This document shows positions 25,113 through 33,699 of a DNA stretch of 64,000 bases, one piece after another. A program made the translations under genes and the position numbers. Origin of the DNA: an uncultured Clostridia bacterium (GTDB lineage Bacteria > Bacillota > Clostridia > Peptostreptococcales > Anaerovoracaceae); assembly GCA_934281605.1 (NCBI GenBank), contig CAKQXD010000010.1, forward strand, positions 1 to 64,000. Reading direction: 5' to 3'. Position 1 is the first letter of the stretch, and every line of letters begins with the position of its first letter. The notes beneath the pieces are model-generated. The model did not search any database. It had not been told where the DNA came from and saw only the letters and a list, made by a program, of their open reading frames with translations.

Positions 25113-26804
25113 TTATTTACCCATATTGCGGTGGAGCAGCTTGTGTTCCTTGCCTTTCAGCAGACCGTCGTACAGCGACTGCACCAGAGGGTTTTCGTTG
25201 GACTTCTTGATCTGGGTGTTGACGTCCGCATTGTAGAGACCCTTGGCTCTCGCTTCGCCGCCAACAGCGTCAGCGCTTACCGGCTGTCCGCCGCCCATGA
25301 TGCAGCCCTTGCGGCATGCCATGACTTCGATGAAGTCGTAGTGGCATTCGCCGGCTTCTACCTGCTGGATCAGCTTCTCGGCGTTGGCCAGTCCGCTGAC
25401 AACGGCAGCCTTGTATTCCTTGTCCTGATAGGTAATGGTGATCTCCTTGATGCCTTCGCCTCCGCGGACTCCGCTGTTTCTGATGGTTTCCATTTCGCTT
25501 CTGCTGTGCTTGTCAGCCAGACGTCTCATAACGGCTTCCGTTACGCCGCCGGATGCGCCGAAGATGACGCCGGCACCGGAGCCGATACCAAACGGCATAT
25601 CGGAGGATTCCATTTCCACGTCTTCAAACATCAGTCCCGCACGCTTGATCATGGTGATCAGCTCGCTGGTCGTCAGTACATAGTCGATGTCTGCGATGCC
25701 GTCCGTCTTGGACTCATCGCGCAGGATCTCACCCTTCTTGGCGGTACAAGGCATGATGGCAACGGAAAGGATCTTCTTGCCTTCATTGTTTGCCGGGTCT
25801 TTGTAGTATTCGCGAGCCACAGCTCCGAACATCTGCATCGGGGAACGCGTCGTGGAAAGATGCTTTACAAGCTCCGGATGTCTGTGTTCGCAGTAGCTTA
25901 CCCAGCCCGGGCAGCAGGATGTGAAGAGCGGCAGATTTTCGCCGGACTCCAGTCTTTGCAGCAGCTCGTTGCTCTCCTCGATGACCGTCAGGTCTGCGCC
26001 GTATGCCGTATCGAAGACCTCATCGAAGCCCATGCGATGCAGCACGTTGACGATCTTGCCCATCACGTTTTCGCCCTGCGGCAGATCAAAAGCATCGCCA
26101 ACGGCAACTCGAACCGCCGGAGCGATCTGAGCGATCACCTTGGTATCCGGGTCAGCCAGCGCTTCCCATACAGGATCCATGTTGGTGTTGATGCTGATGG
26201 CGCCAGTCGGACATACCACGCGGCACTGTCCGCAGCCTACGCAGTCGGTGGTGTTCAGCAGCTTGTTGAACGCCGGGGCTACGGTAGCCGAGGTTCCGCG
26301 GGATGTAAAGTCGATAGCGTTGATCGCCTGCACGTTGTCGCACATACGAACGCAGTCGCCGCACAGGATGCACTTGTTCGGGTTCCGGATGATGGAAGGG
26401 GAACTTGCATCGATCTCGTGGTGCGTCATACGGTTTTTATATGGCACGGTCGTTACGCCCATGCGCTGCGCCAGTTCCTGCAGATGGCATTCGCCGCTCT
26501 TGATGCAGGTGGTGCAGTCTCTGTCGTGGGCTGCCAGAAGCAGCTCCAGTATCATTTTACGGTATTTCATCAGGCGCGGCGTGTTGGTGTATACTACCAT
26601 GCCGTCCTTCGGTTTTTCGGAGCAGGATGCAAAGGTCTTTCCTCTGTCGTTTTCTACCGTGCAAAGACGGCACGCGCCGTACACGGAAAGCTCCGAGTGA
26701 TAACATAATGTCGGTATATCGATGTCCGCCTTTCGGATGACGGACAGCACATTGGGTTCATCGGTAAATTCTACCTGTTTCCCGTCGATTGTCATAAATC
26801 CCAT
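25113..26804 (-). CDS. hydA: [FeFe]-hydrogenase catalytic subunit
   Basis: The 563-residue protein has an N-terminal [2Fe-2S] domain (Cys 34, 45, 48, 61), a His-Cys3 [4Fe-4S] site (His 93, Cys 97, 100, 106), two [4Fe-4S] motifs (Cys 145-155 and 188-198) and the H-cluster domain: TSCCPGW at 295, MPCTAKKGE at 351 and EVMACRKGC at 493. It makes or consumes H2 and, with HydB and HydC, forms the NADH- and ferredoxin-linked electron-bifurcating complex typical of anaerobic Clostridia. The third motif has Arg-Lys where many enzymes have Pro-Gly. Last gene of the hydC-hydB-hydA operon, with an AAGGAGGG ribosome site. Confidence 0.96.
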   Translation of the reverse strand: MGFMTIDGKQVEFTDEPNVLSVIRKADIDIPTLCYHSELSVYGACRLCTVENDRGKTFASCSEKPKDGMVVYTNTPRLMKYRKMILELLLAAHDRDCTTCIKSGECHLQELAQRMGVTTVPYKNRMTHHEIDASSPSIIRNPNKCILCGDCVRMCDNVQAINAIDFTSRGTSATVAPAFNKLLNTTDCVGCGQCRVVCPTGAISINTNMDPVWEALADPDTKVIAQIAPAVRVAVGDAFDLPQGENVMGKIVNVLHRMGFDEVFDTAYGADLTVIEESNELLQRLESGENLPLFTSCCPGWVSYCEHRHPELVKHLSTTRSPMQMFGAVAREYYKDPANNEGKKILSVAIMPCTAKKGEILRDESKTDGIADIDYVLTTSELITMIKRAGLMFEDVEMESSDMPFGIGSGAGVIFGASGGVTEAVMRRLADKHSRSEMETIRNSGVRGGEGIKEITITYQDKEYKAAVVSGLANAEKLIQQVEAGECHYDFIEVMACRKGCIMGGGQPVSADAVGGEARAKGLYNADVNTQIKKSNENPLVQSLYDGLLKGKEHKLLHRNMGK

Positions 26805-26817
26805 TGCTGATCCCTCC

Positions 26818-28749
26818 TTACTCTACATAAATGGCGTCAAAACTGCAGTGATCCATGCACACGCCGCAGCGCACGCACTTGGTATTGTCGATGGTGAACG
26901 GCGACTTGATCTCGCCGCTGATAGCACCGACCGGACAGTTCTTGGCGCACCGGGAGCAGCCTTTGCACTTGTCTGCGTCGATGACATAGCGTTTCAGCTT
27001 GTCGCAGACCTTGGCGCGGCACTTCTTGTCGACGATGTGTTCCATGTACTCGTCGCGGAAAGCCTTGATGGTGCTGACTACAGGCAGCGGAGCGCTCTTG
27101 CCAAGGCCGCAAAGGGCCGTGCTGGAGATCATGTCCGCCAGTACCAGCAGCTTATCCAGGTCTTCCTCTTCGCCTTTTCCTTCTACGATGCGCTGCAGAA
27201 TTTCCAGCATACGTGTCGTACCTTCACGGCACGGTACGCATTTACCGCAGCTTTCTCTCTGTGTAAAGTTCATGAAGAACCGGGCAACTTCGACCATGCA
27301 GGTGTGCTGGTCCATAACGACCATACCGCCGGAACCGATGATCGCGCCGGTTTTCTTGAGGGAGTCAAAATCCAGACTCAGGTCCAGGTTTTCGCTGGTC
27401 AGACAGCCGCCGGACGGTCCGCCCAGCTGTACAGCCTTGAATTCCTGGTCGTTTTTGATGCCGCCGCCGATGCCGAAGATAACGTCGCCCAGTTTGGTTC
27501 CCATCGGTACTTCGATGAGTCCGGTATTTTTGATGGTGCCGGACAGGGAGAACGTCTTGGTTCCCGGGCTGTTTTCCGGCCCGATGCTCCGGTACCAGTG
27601 TGCGCCGTTTTCGATGATCATCGGAACATTGGCGTAAGTTTCTACGTTGTTTAATACCGTCGGTTTTGCAAAGAGTCCCTTGTTTACTGTCCGAGGCGGC
27701 TTAACACGCGGCATGCCGCGCTTGCCCTCGATGGATGCAGTCAGGGCGCTGCCTTCGCCGCATACAAAAGCTCCCGCACCGCGGTTGATGTGCAGGTGGA
27801 AGGAGAATCCTGTTCCCAGGATGTTGTCTCCCAGCAGACCCATCTCTTCTGCCTGTGCGATAGCCAGCTTCAGACGCTTTACAGCAAGCGGGTATTCCGC
27901 ACGTACATAGATGTAGCCTTCGTGCGCCTGTACGGCGTAGGCTGCGATCAGCATACCTTCGATCATCTGATGAGGGATACCTTCCATAACGGCGCAGTCC
28001 ATAAATGCGCCCGGGTCGCCCTCGTCACCGTTGCAGACAACATAGCGTTCTTTTTCTTCTTGGGACGCAACCTGCTGCCACTTGGTGCCTGCACGGAATC
28101 CGCCGCCGCCGCGGCCTCTCAGATTGGATTCGTAAATTTCATTTACCACGTCATCCGGCTTCATTTCGAAAAGAGCCTTTGCCAGGGACTGATAGCCGCC
28201 TGCAGCGATGTATTCGTGAATATCTTCTGCGTCGATGTGTCCGCAGCGCTTCAGCACCAGACGGGTCTGGCCCTGGAAGAACGGGATATCGTCTTCGCCC
28301 AGATATTCCCTGTCTCCTTCGTGATACAGAAGTTCGTGGACGATCTCGCCGCCCAGAACGGTTTCGTTAATAATCGTTTCGCAGTCGTCTTCCGTTACCT
28401 TTGTGTACATGAGACCCTGCGGCTCTACGCGCACCAGAGGTCCGATTTCGCAGAATCCGTGGCAGCCGCTCTTCTTGATGCTGACGGACTTCTTGCTGTC
28501 TGCGTCAGAAGCCCCGGCGCAGCCTTTGCAGCCGCCCTCAGCTCCGTGCGCTTCTTCGGCACTGAACACGATGTCCACTTCCGGGTGGTCCTTGGCCAGC
28601 TCACAGAGTTTATTGTACACTTTTTCGGAACCGCTGGCTACGCAGCCGGTTCCGGAACACACCAGCAGACGGCATGCTTTCTGGTCGATCTGTTCCTGCC
28701 CGTCCTTCTTGAGAACGTCCAGATCGGCTCTGCTTTTGATCTTATTCAT
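26818..28749 (-). CDS. hydB: hydrogenase NADH/FMN subunit (NuoF-like)
   Basis: The 643-residue protein has an N-terminal thioredoxin-like [2Fe-2S] domain (CSGTGCVASG, then GCHGFCEIGP), the NuoF FMN/NADH domain (GRGGGGFRAGTKW, CNGDEGDPGAF), an SLBB-type region, a [4Fe-4S] motif (SCGKCVPCREG) and two C-terminal ferredoxin-type clusters (CKGCSRCAKNCP, CVRCGVCMDHC). It passes electrons between NADH, FMN and the hydrogenase. The ATG at 28749 is used because it overlaps the hydC stop and follows GAGGTG; a GTG nine bases upstream is less likely. Confidence 0.96.
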   Translation of the reverse strand: MNKIKSRADLDVLKKDGQEQIDQKACRLLVCSGTGCVASGSEKVYNKLCELAKDHPEVDIVFSAEEAHGAEGGCKGCAGASDADSKKSVSIKKSGCHGFCEIGPLVRVEPQGLMYTKVTEDDCETIINETVLGGEIVHELLYHEGDREYLGEDDIPFFQGQTRLVLKRCGHIDAEDIHEYIAAGGYQSLAKALFEMKPDDVVNEIYESNLRGRGGGGFRAGTKWQQVASQEEKERYVVCNGDEGDPGAFMDCAVMEGIPHQMIEGMLIAAYAVQAHEGYIYVRAEYPLAVKRLKLAIAQAEEMGLLGDNILGTGFSFHLHINRGAGAFVCGEGSALTASIEGKRGMPRVKPPRTVNKGLFAKPTVLNNVETYANVPMIIENGAHWYRSIGPENSPGTKTFSLSGTIKNTGLIEVPMGTKLGDVIFGIGGGIKNDQEFKAVQLGGPSGGCLTSENLDLSLDFDSLKKTGAIIGSGGMVVMDQHTCMVEVARFFMNFTQRESCGKCVPCREGTTRMLEILQRIVEGKGEEEDLDKLLVLADMISSTALCGLGKSAPLPVVSTIKAFRDEYMEHIVDKKCRAKVCDKLKRYVIDADKCKGCSRCAKNCPVGAISGEIKSPFTIDNTKCVRCGVCMDHCSFDAIYVE

Positions 28750-29224
28750 TCTCCTCACCTCGAATCTTGTTAATCAGTTCCGTCGCCTTGTCCGGCGTCA
28801 TAGTGGAATGGACTTCATCGTTGACCATCATGACAGGTGCAAGTCCGCATGCGCCCAGGCAGGAGACTGTCTCCAGCGTGAACATCATGTCATCAGTGGT
28901 CTGGCGTCCATCTTCGAGTTTGAGGTCGCTGCGAAGCCGCTCCATGATCGGGGTGGATTTCCGCACGTGACAGGCAGTGCCGTCACAGACCTTGAGGATG
29001 TATTTCCCTTTTGGTTCAAATGAAAAGTTTTCGTAGAAGCTCGCAACGCTGTAGGCGCGGGCGTCGGTGATGCCGATTTCCTTGGCAACATAAGTAAGTA
29101 ACTCCGGTGGAAGATAACGGTACTCAGCCTGGATATCCTGAATGATCGGGATCAGGGAGCGTTCTTCCTTGGTGTGATTGGCTATGATCTCATCAGCCTT
29201 CCGGTAGAAAGATTCATCTAACAT
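28742..29224 (-). CDS. hydC: hydrogenase [2Fe-2S] subunit (NuoE-like)
   Basis: This 160-residue protein of the NuoE/thioredoxin-like [2Fe-2S] family has cluster ligands in VCDGTACHVRKS and SCLGACGLAPVM. It is the small electron-transfer subunit of the HydABC complex. It is the first gene of the operon, its ATG follows AAAGGAGGGG, and its end overlaps hydB by eight bases. The region upstream (29225-29450) is AT-rich and should contain the operon promoter, which I could not assign confidently. Confidence 0.95.
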   Translation of the reverse strand: MLDESFYRKADEIIANHTKEERSLIPIIQDIQAEYRYLPPELLTYVAKEIGITDARAYSVASFYENFSFEPKGKYILKVCDGTACHVRKSTPIMERLRSDLKLEDGRQTTDDMMFTLETVSCLGACGLAPVMMVNDEVHSTMTPDKATELINKIRGEENE

Positions 29225-29491
29225 AATTCCCCTCCTTTGATAAATATATAACGCGCATCAAAACAGTCAGAAGCATATCATTACTAATTTGCTCTGACTA
29301 ATTGCGTTAATATTGTCGTTGTAAAACAAAATGCCTTTTCTCCTTGGCAATAGTTTAACATAGATTTATCAGGATTCCTATGAACATTTTGTGAAAAATG
29401 ATAAAAATTGTAGGATTTTGTGGAGAAATTCCGGTATAATCTTGCGGTTAAATTGGTACTACCTTTATGTTTTGAAAATATTCTCCGTCTT

Positions 29492-29668
29492 CACTTGGTC
29501 CTCGACGCAATGCGTCTGCGGAATCGTTCCGAGGGACGGTATCCTTTGCTTGAACAGAAGGTAATACGCATTTAATACGCAGAAAGGGGTATATGAATTT
29601 CCGCAAATAAAATAACAGCTTCCGGAACGATTCCGCAGCCAGCAAGGATATGTGGCGAGGACCTAGTG
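29492..29668. repeat. two inverted copies of a CACTWGGTCCTCG...CTGCGGAATCGTTCCG module
   Basis: Copy 1 on the plus strand has CACTTGGTCCTCG at 29492-29504 and CTGCGGAATCGTTCCG at 29516-29531. Copy 2 on the minus strand has the same two blocks at 29656-29668 and 29623-29638, with a different and longer sequence between them. The second block contains a small palindrome (CGGAA-TCG-TTCCG). Copy 2 lies inside the loop of the bioY terminator. Confidence 0.7.
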
Positions 29669-29688
29669 AGGGAAGCTGTTATTTTATT
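29606..29688 (-). terminator. terminator of birA-bioY with an 18-bp stem
   Basis: AATAAAATAACAGCTTCC (29606-29623) pairs perfectly with its complement at 29671-29688, just past the bioY stop. The 47-base loop is unusually large and holds one of the inverted modules. Confidence 0.65.
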
Positions 29689-29704
29689 GCTCTGAAAAGT
29701 GTAT

Positions 29705-30307
29705 TTACCGAATCGGAATCATCGGACGCAACTTCTGTACAAGCAATGCTCCTGCGACGATCTTCACCGCATCGCCCGGCAGGAACGGGATCACGCAGGA
29801 AACCATCGCTGCGCCAAAGCCTGTGCCGGTGCTGATCATAAACCAGGCCGTCCCCAGCGCATAGCAGGCGGCAAGTCCGATGATCATCGACAGGATGATG
29901 CCGATAAAGCGCGATGTGGAAGATTTCGCGCTTCTTTGTCCGGAATCTGTTCCGGTTTTCGTGAAAACCAGTTCTACAAGAAGTCCCGTCAAAAATGCAG
30001 CGGCCAGATAGCCGATGATATAGCCTCCGGTCGGACCGGCGAGAACTCCAAGTCCGCCTTTGAACCCTGCAAATACAGGGACGCCTACTGCTCCAAGCAG
30101 GATATATACGATCAGGCTGATAGATCCATATTTTTTACCGAGGATTCCGCCTGTGAGGAATACGCCCAGTGTTGCCAGATTGATGGGAACCGGTGTAAAT
30201 CCAAGAGGGATCGTAATAAAGGAGCAGATCGCCATGAGTGCGGCGAAGATCCCGCATAGTACGAGTGCTGTTGTTTTTGAATATCTTTTTTGTTCTGTCT
30301 GATGCAT
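29705..30307 (-). CDS. bioY: BioY biotin transporter S component (copy 1)
   Basis: The 200-residue membrane protein has six predicted helices and BioY motifs: FITIPLGFTPVPINLATLGVF, YILLGAVGVPVFAGFKGG and AGPTGGYIIGY. BioY is the biotin-binding component of energy-coupling factor importers and takes biotin up into the cell. Energising EcfA/EcfT genes are not in the window. The gene follows birA by 17 bp and shares its promoter. A second, diverged bioY lies at 40942. Confidence 0.94.
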   Translation of the reverse strand: MHQTEQKRYSKTTALVLCGIFAALMAICSFITIPLGFTPVPINLATLGVFLTGGILGKKYGSISLIVYILLGAVGVPVFAGFKGGLGVLAGPTGGYIIGYLAAAFLTGLLVELVFTKTGTDSGQRSAKSSTSRFIGIILSMIIGLAACYALGTAWFMISTGTGFGAAMVSCVIPFLPGDAVKIVAGALLVQKLRPMIPIR

Positions 30308-30324
30308 GTTTGTTTTTCCTTTCG

Positions 30325-31305
30325 TTAAAGCCGGATGGAAATCTCCCCGGAAACCAGTTTTTCCTGACTGCCGTCGGTATAGAGGACAATCAGGCCGCCG
30401 TCGTCGGCGATGTCCAGCACTCTGGCGGGAACGCCTGGGATTTCGTCTTCCGGACGAACTTTGTAGCGACCCTGATAGACGGTGATGGTCTTGCCGATGA
30501 CCAGGCTCTTATCTTTATAATCGGGCATGAAAGACGCCTGATCCAGATCTTCGATGTAATTCAGCGCCTGAGCAATGATCTCTGCCGCCAGTGTGGATTT
30601 GGAGTAGTCGCCCTCGGCGGCTCCTGCGGTTTCCAGAAGTTCTTCCGGGAAGTCTTTTACTGTGGTGTTGATGCCGATTCCCAGGATCAGATGCTCGATC
30701 TGTCCTGTTTCGAAGTCGGTGATCCCTTCTGTAATGATGCCGCAGACTTTTTTTCCTTCTATATAAATATCATTGACCCATTTGATTTTAGCGTCCAGTC
30801 CGCAGACTTTTTCCAGAGCATTGGCCACAGCCACGGCAGCGGCAGAAGTGACCAGAACTGATTTACTTACGTCAAAATCCGGTTTGATGACGATACTTAA
30901 ATAGATACCTTCCCGCGGAGAGAAGAAGCTGCGCCCCAGACGACCTCTGCCGCTGGTTTGCTGCTTGGCCATGACCACTGTGCCGTGAGGTGCTCCTTCT
31001 GTAGCCAGCTGTCTGGCTTTCAGATTGGTAGAATCGATGGTGTCATAAATATGTAAATCGAGGTTTTTATATTTTGCGGGCAGGCAGGCGCGAAGGCTGT
31101 CTTCTGTGATGGTCCAGCTGTCTGCCATCAGCATGTAGCCCCGGTTTGTGACCGCTTCAATCGGATGTCCTTCTTCTCGCAGCGTCTTGATCGCTTTCCA
31201 GACGGTAGTACGGGAAACGTTTAGCTGATTGGAGAGCTCCTCGCCGGATAGAAATGCGCCTTCACTGTTTTGCAGCGCCTGAAGCACTGCGTCTTTTGTT
31301 GCCAT
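30325..31305 (-). CDS. birA: bifunctional biotin-protein ligase and repressor
   Basis: The 326-residue protein has an N-terminal winged helix-turn-helix (LSGEELSNQLNVSRTTVWKAIKTLREEG), the ligase core with TDSTN-like DTIDSTNLKAR, the biotinyl-AMP loop SGRGRLGRSF near residue 117 and KWVNDIYI, and a C-terminal SH3-like domain. It biotinylates carboxylases and represses biotin genes when biotin is plentiful. It is first in the birA-bioY unit. Its own promoter contains sites like those at the bioYBDA promoter, which suggests autoregulation. Confidence 0.95.
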   Translation of the reverse strand: MATKDAVLQALQNSEGAFLSGEELSNQLNVSRTTVWKAIKTLREEGHPIEAVTNRGYMLMADSWTITEDSLRACLPAKYKNLDLHIYDTIDSTNLKARQLATEGAPHGTVVMAKQQTSGRGRLGRSFFSPREGIYLSIVIKPDFDVSKSVLVTSAAAVAVANALEKVCGLDAKIKWVNDIYIEGKKVCGIITEGITDFETGQIEHLILGIGINTTVKDFPEELLETAGAAEGDYSKSTLAAEIIAQALNYIEDLDQASFMPDYKDKSLVIGKTITVYQGRYKVRPEDEIPGVPARVLDIADDGGLIVLYTDGSQEKLVSGEISIRL

Positions 31306-31343
31306 AATGTCCTCCTTTATTTGATTCTGTAAAATGCAATTTG

Positions 31344-31372
31344 ATTGTAGACTATGACGTGTGGATTGTCAA
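31344..31372 (-). promoter_or_regulatory. birA-bioY promoter with two GTTRACAA-like sites
   Basis: On the minus strand TTGACA (31367-31372), 17 bp and TACAAT (31344-31349). The -35 region reads GTTGACAA and the -10 region reads GTCTACAA, 21 bp apart, the same half-site and phase as at the bioYBDA promoter. Confidence 0.7.
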
Positions 31373-31440
31373 CCTGATAAAAGAGTCGTCTATTATGTCG
31401 TTTACGTGAAAATGCAGTAGATTTGATGAAATTTTAAAAA

Positions 31441-31489
31441 GTTGCCTTGACAACTATTTGGATCGTGATAAAATGGTTGTCAATGCAAC
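31441..31489 (+). promoter_or_regulatory. MarR promoter with long inverted-repeat operator
   Basis: GTTGCCTTGACAAC (31441-31454) and GTTGTCAATGCAAC (31476-31489) form a 14-bp inverted repeat with one mismatch, 21 bp apart. The left arm contains the -35 box TTGACA (31447-31452), and the -10 box TAAAAT (31469-31474) lies between the arms. This layout fits autorepression by the MarR protein encoded next. Confidence 0.8.
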
Positions 31490-31507
31490 TAATGGAGGAG
31501 GGTCTTA

Positions 31508-31960
31508 ATGTGTGACAAACCAAAAGAGTTTTCTTACGGTCGGTGTTTTTCGATTATTTATCGACATGGGAAAACCATAAATGACCGCATGATCCGCAAG
31601 TTCCATCTTTCAGGAGGGCAGAGCCGGTATCTTGCAAGGATCTGTGACAACCCGGGAATTTCCCAGGAAGAACTGGCACAGTATTATCAGATCGATAAAG
31701 GTGCCATTGCCAAGTCAGTCCGCCGCATGGGGGAACTGGGGTACGTGAAGCGGGAGCAAAATCCGGAGGATCGCCGGGCTTACTGCCTGTTTCCAACGGA
31801 ACGCGCGAGGGAAGTTATGGATTTTTGCAGAGAAGATATGAAGCGGATGGAGCAAGCTTTTGAGGAATCGCTGACGCCGGAAGAAATTGAAACGTTCCAG
31901 CGGCTTCTCCTGCGGATCACGGACAATATGCAGAAATATATAGAGGAGGATAAGAGTTAA
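31508..31960 (+). CDS. MarR-family transcription regulator
   Basis: The 150-residue protein has the MarR winged-helix core: GGQSRYLARICDNPGISQEELAQYYQIDKGAIAKSVRRMGELGYVKR followed by the DRRAYCLFPT wing. It probably represses its own operon, which encodes a drug-type ABC exporter, and releases DNA on binding a small ligand. The ATG follows GGAGGAGGG, and the stop overlaps the next start (TAATG). Confidence 0.92.
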   Translation: MCDKPKEFSYGRCFSIIYRHGKTINDRMIRKFHLSGGQSRYLARICDNPGISQEELAQYYQIDKGAIAKSVRRMGELGYVKREQNPEDRRAYCLFPTERAREVMDFCREDMKRMEQAFEESLTPEEIETFQRLLLRITDNMQKYIEEDKS

Positions 31961-33699
31961 TGAGGACGGTTTTTAAATATTACAAATCGTATATCCCGCT
32001 TATCGTGGGCATCCTGGCATTTCTCTTCGGGCAGGCCATGTGCGAACTGGCACTGCCGGGATACATGTCGGATATTATCAACAACGGGATCGTCAAGGGG
32101 GATATGGACTATATCTGGAAGATCGGCATGATCATGATCCTGGTATCCTGCGGGAGTGTGGTATGCTCTATCGTCAGCAGTTATTTGTCGGCGAGGACGG
32201 CAGCAGGTTCGGCTCGAAAGATCCGCGGCGCACTGTTTGATAAAGTCACGGATTTTTCAGCTGCGGAACTGTCGGAGTTTTCTACGGCGTCCCTGATCAC
32301 CCGTTCTACCAACGATGTGCAAATGGTGCAGCAGACGACTGTCATGACGCTGAGACTTGCCTGCTTCGCCCCGATTATGGGTATCGGAGCTATCATCAAA
32401 GCGCTGCGTACCAGTGTGTCCTTGTCCTGGACGGTAGGCGTTGCGCTGGCGGTCATCGTGGTGATCATGCTGATGTCATTTTTCCTGGTATTGCCTAAGT
32501 TCAAAGTGCTGCAGGAAAAACTGGACCGGATCAACTTAATTATGAAAGAGCGTCTGACGGGCCTGCTGGTTATCCGGGCGTTCACCACGGAAAAGACGGA
32601 AGAAGATCGTTTTGATGACGCTAACGAAGAATTAAAGAAAATCAATATGTTCGTTAACAGGGCCATGTCTTTCATGATGCCGGCACTGATGTTCGTTATG
32701 AACGGAGTAAGCATCCTTATCATCTGGGCTGGAGCACATCTGGTGGATTCGCAGAGCCTGATGATCGGAGATATGCTCGCGTATCTGCAATACGCGATGC
32801 ATGTTATCATGTCGTTCCTTTTTATCACTATGATGTTCATCATGCTGCCGCGTGCAGCGGTTTCGATGCAGCGCATTGGCAAGGTGCTGGACGTAGAGCC
32901 GCGGATCGAGGATCCGGCGGAGCCGAAGACTTTGCAGCAGCCAAAAGGAGAAATTTGTTTCGATCATGTATCGTTCGCTTATCCGGATGCCGATGAAAAA
33001 ACGCTGGACGATATTTCCTTTACCGCAAAACCGGGGCAGACGACAGCCATCATAGGAAGTACGGGAAGCGGCAAATCGACGATGCTCAACCTGATCCCGC
33101 GCTTTTATGATGTAACGGAAGGCGCGGTGAAGATGGATGGCGTGGATATCCGGGACATCACGCAGGAAGAATTACGAGAACAGATAGGATATGTACCGCA
33201 GAAAGGTGTGTTGTTCTCAGGGACCATCGCATCGAATTTACAGTACGGCAAGGAAGATGCGACTTACGACGAGATGGTCGAAGCTGCGGAAACAGCGCAG
33301 GCAATGGAATTTATCCAGACGAAAGAAAATGGTCTGGACGAGGAAGTTTCTCAGGGCGGAACCAATGTTTCCGGAGGTCAAAAACAGCGGCTTTCCATTG
33401 CACGGGCGCTGGTGAAAAAAGCGAGAGTTTATCTGTTCGACGACAGCTTCTCCGCACTGGATTTCAAGACGGATCAGGCGCTGCGAAAGGCTTTGAAAGA
33501 GAAAGTGGGCGATAGTACCATCATCATCGTCGCACAGCGGATCAATACGGTCCTGGATGCAGATCAGATCATTGTTATGGATGAAGGTCATATGGCCGGG
33601 ATCGGTACTCACGAGGAACTGATGAGATCCTGCGAAGTGTACAAGGAAATCGCGCTGTCGCAGCTGAGTGAAGAAGAACTGGAAAGGGGGCGGAAATAA
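31960..33699 (+). CDS. heterodimeric ABC exporter, subunit with degenerate site
   Basis: This 579-residue half-transporter has six membrane helices then an ATPase domain. Walker A is GSTGSGKST, the signature is VSGGQKQR and Walker B is VYLFDDSFSALD, where Asp replaces the catalytic Glu. This is the known pattern for the non-hydrolysing partner of heterodimeric exporters such as TM287/288 and LmrCD. It probably exports drugs or peptides together with the next gene. It is coupled on both sides by TAATG overlaps in a marR-led operon. Confidence 0.94.
   Translation: MRTVFKYYKSYIPLIVGILAFLFGQAMCELALPGYMSDIINNGIVKGDMDYIWKIGMIMILVSCGSVVCSIVSSYLSARTAAGSARKIRGALFDKVTDFSAAELSEFSTASLITRSTNDVQMVQQTTVMTLRLACFAPIMGIGAIIKALRTSVSLSWTVGVALAVIVVIMLMSFFLVLPKFKVLQEKLDRINLIMKERLTGLLVIRAFTTEKTEEDRFDDANEELKKINMFVNRAMSFMMPALMFVMNGVSILIIWAGAHLVDSQSLMIGDMLAYLQYAMHVIMSFLFITMMFIMLPRAAVSMQRIGKVLDVEPRIEDPAEPKTLQQPKGEICFDHVSFAYPDADEKTLDDISFTAKPGQTTAIIGSTGSGKSTMLNLIPRFYDVTEGAVKMDGVDIRDITQEELREQIGYVPQKGVLFSGTIASNLQYGKEDATYDEMVEAAETAQAMEFIQTKENGLDEEVSQGGTNVSGGQKQRLSIARALVKKARVYLFDDSFSALDFKTDQALRKALKEKVGDSTIIIVAQRINTVLDADQIIVMDEGHMAGIGTHEELMRSCEVYKEIALSQLSEEELERGRK

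Larger units (their letters stand above)
29225..29704. other. gene-free region between hydC and bioY with paired modules
   Basis: This 480-bp interval has no supported gene. The hydC-proximal half is AT-rich. The other half carries two related sequence modules in opposite orientation (29492-29531 and 29623-29668) and the bioY terminator, described separately. A TATAAT at 29434-29439 could start a plus-strand transcript through the modules, but no good -35 box accompanies it. Confidence 0.5.

Noticed and set aside
25131..28773. Long plus-strand open frames opposite hydA and hydB
   Set aside because: They are antisense shadows of GC-rich genes with strong conserved domains on the minus strand.
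29380..29410. Rex (NADH-sensing) operator upstream of hydC
   Set aside because: TTTGTGAAAAATGATAAAAATT keeps only one half-site of the Rex palindrome and lies about 160 bp from the start codon.
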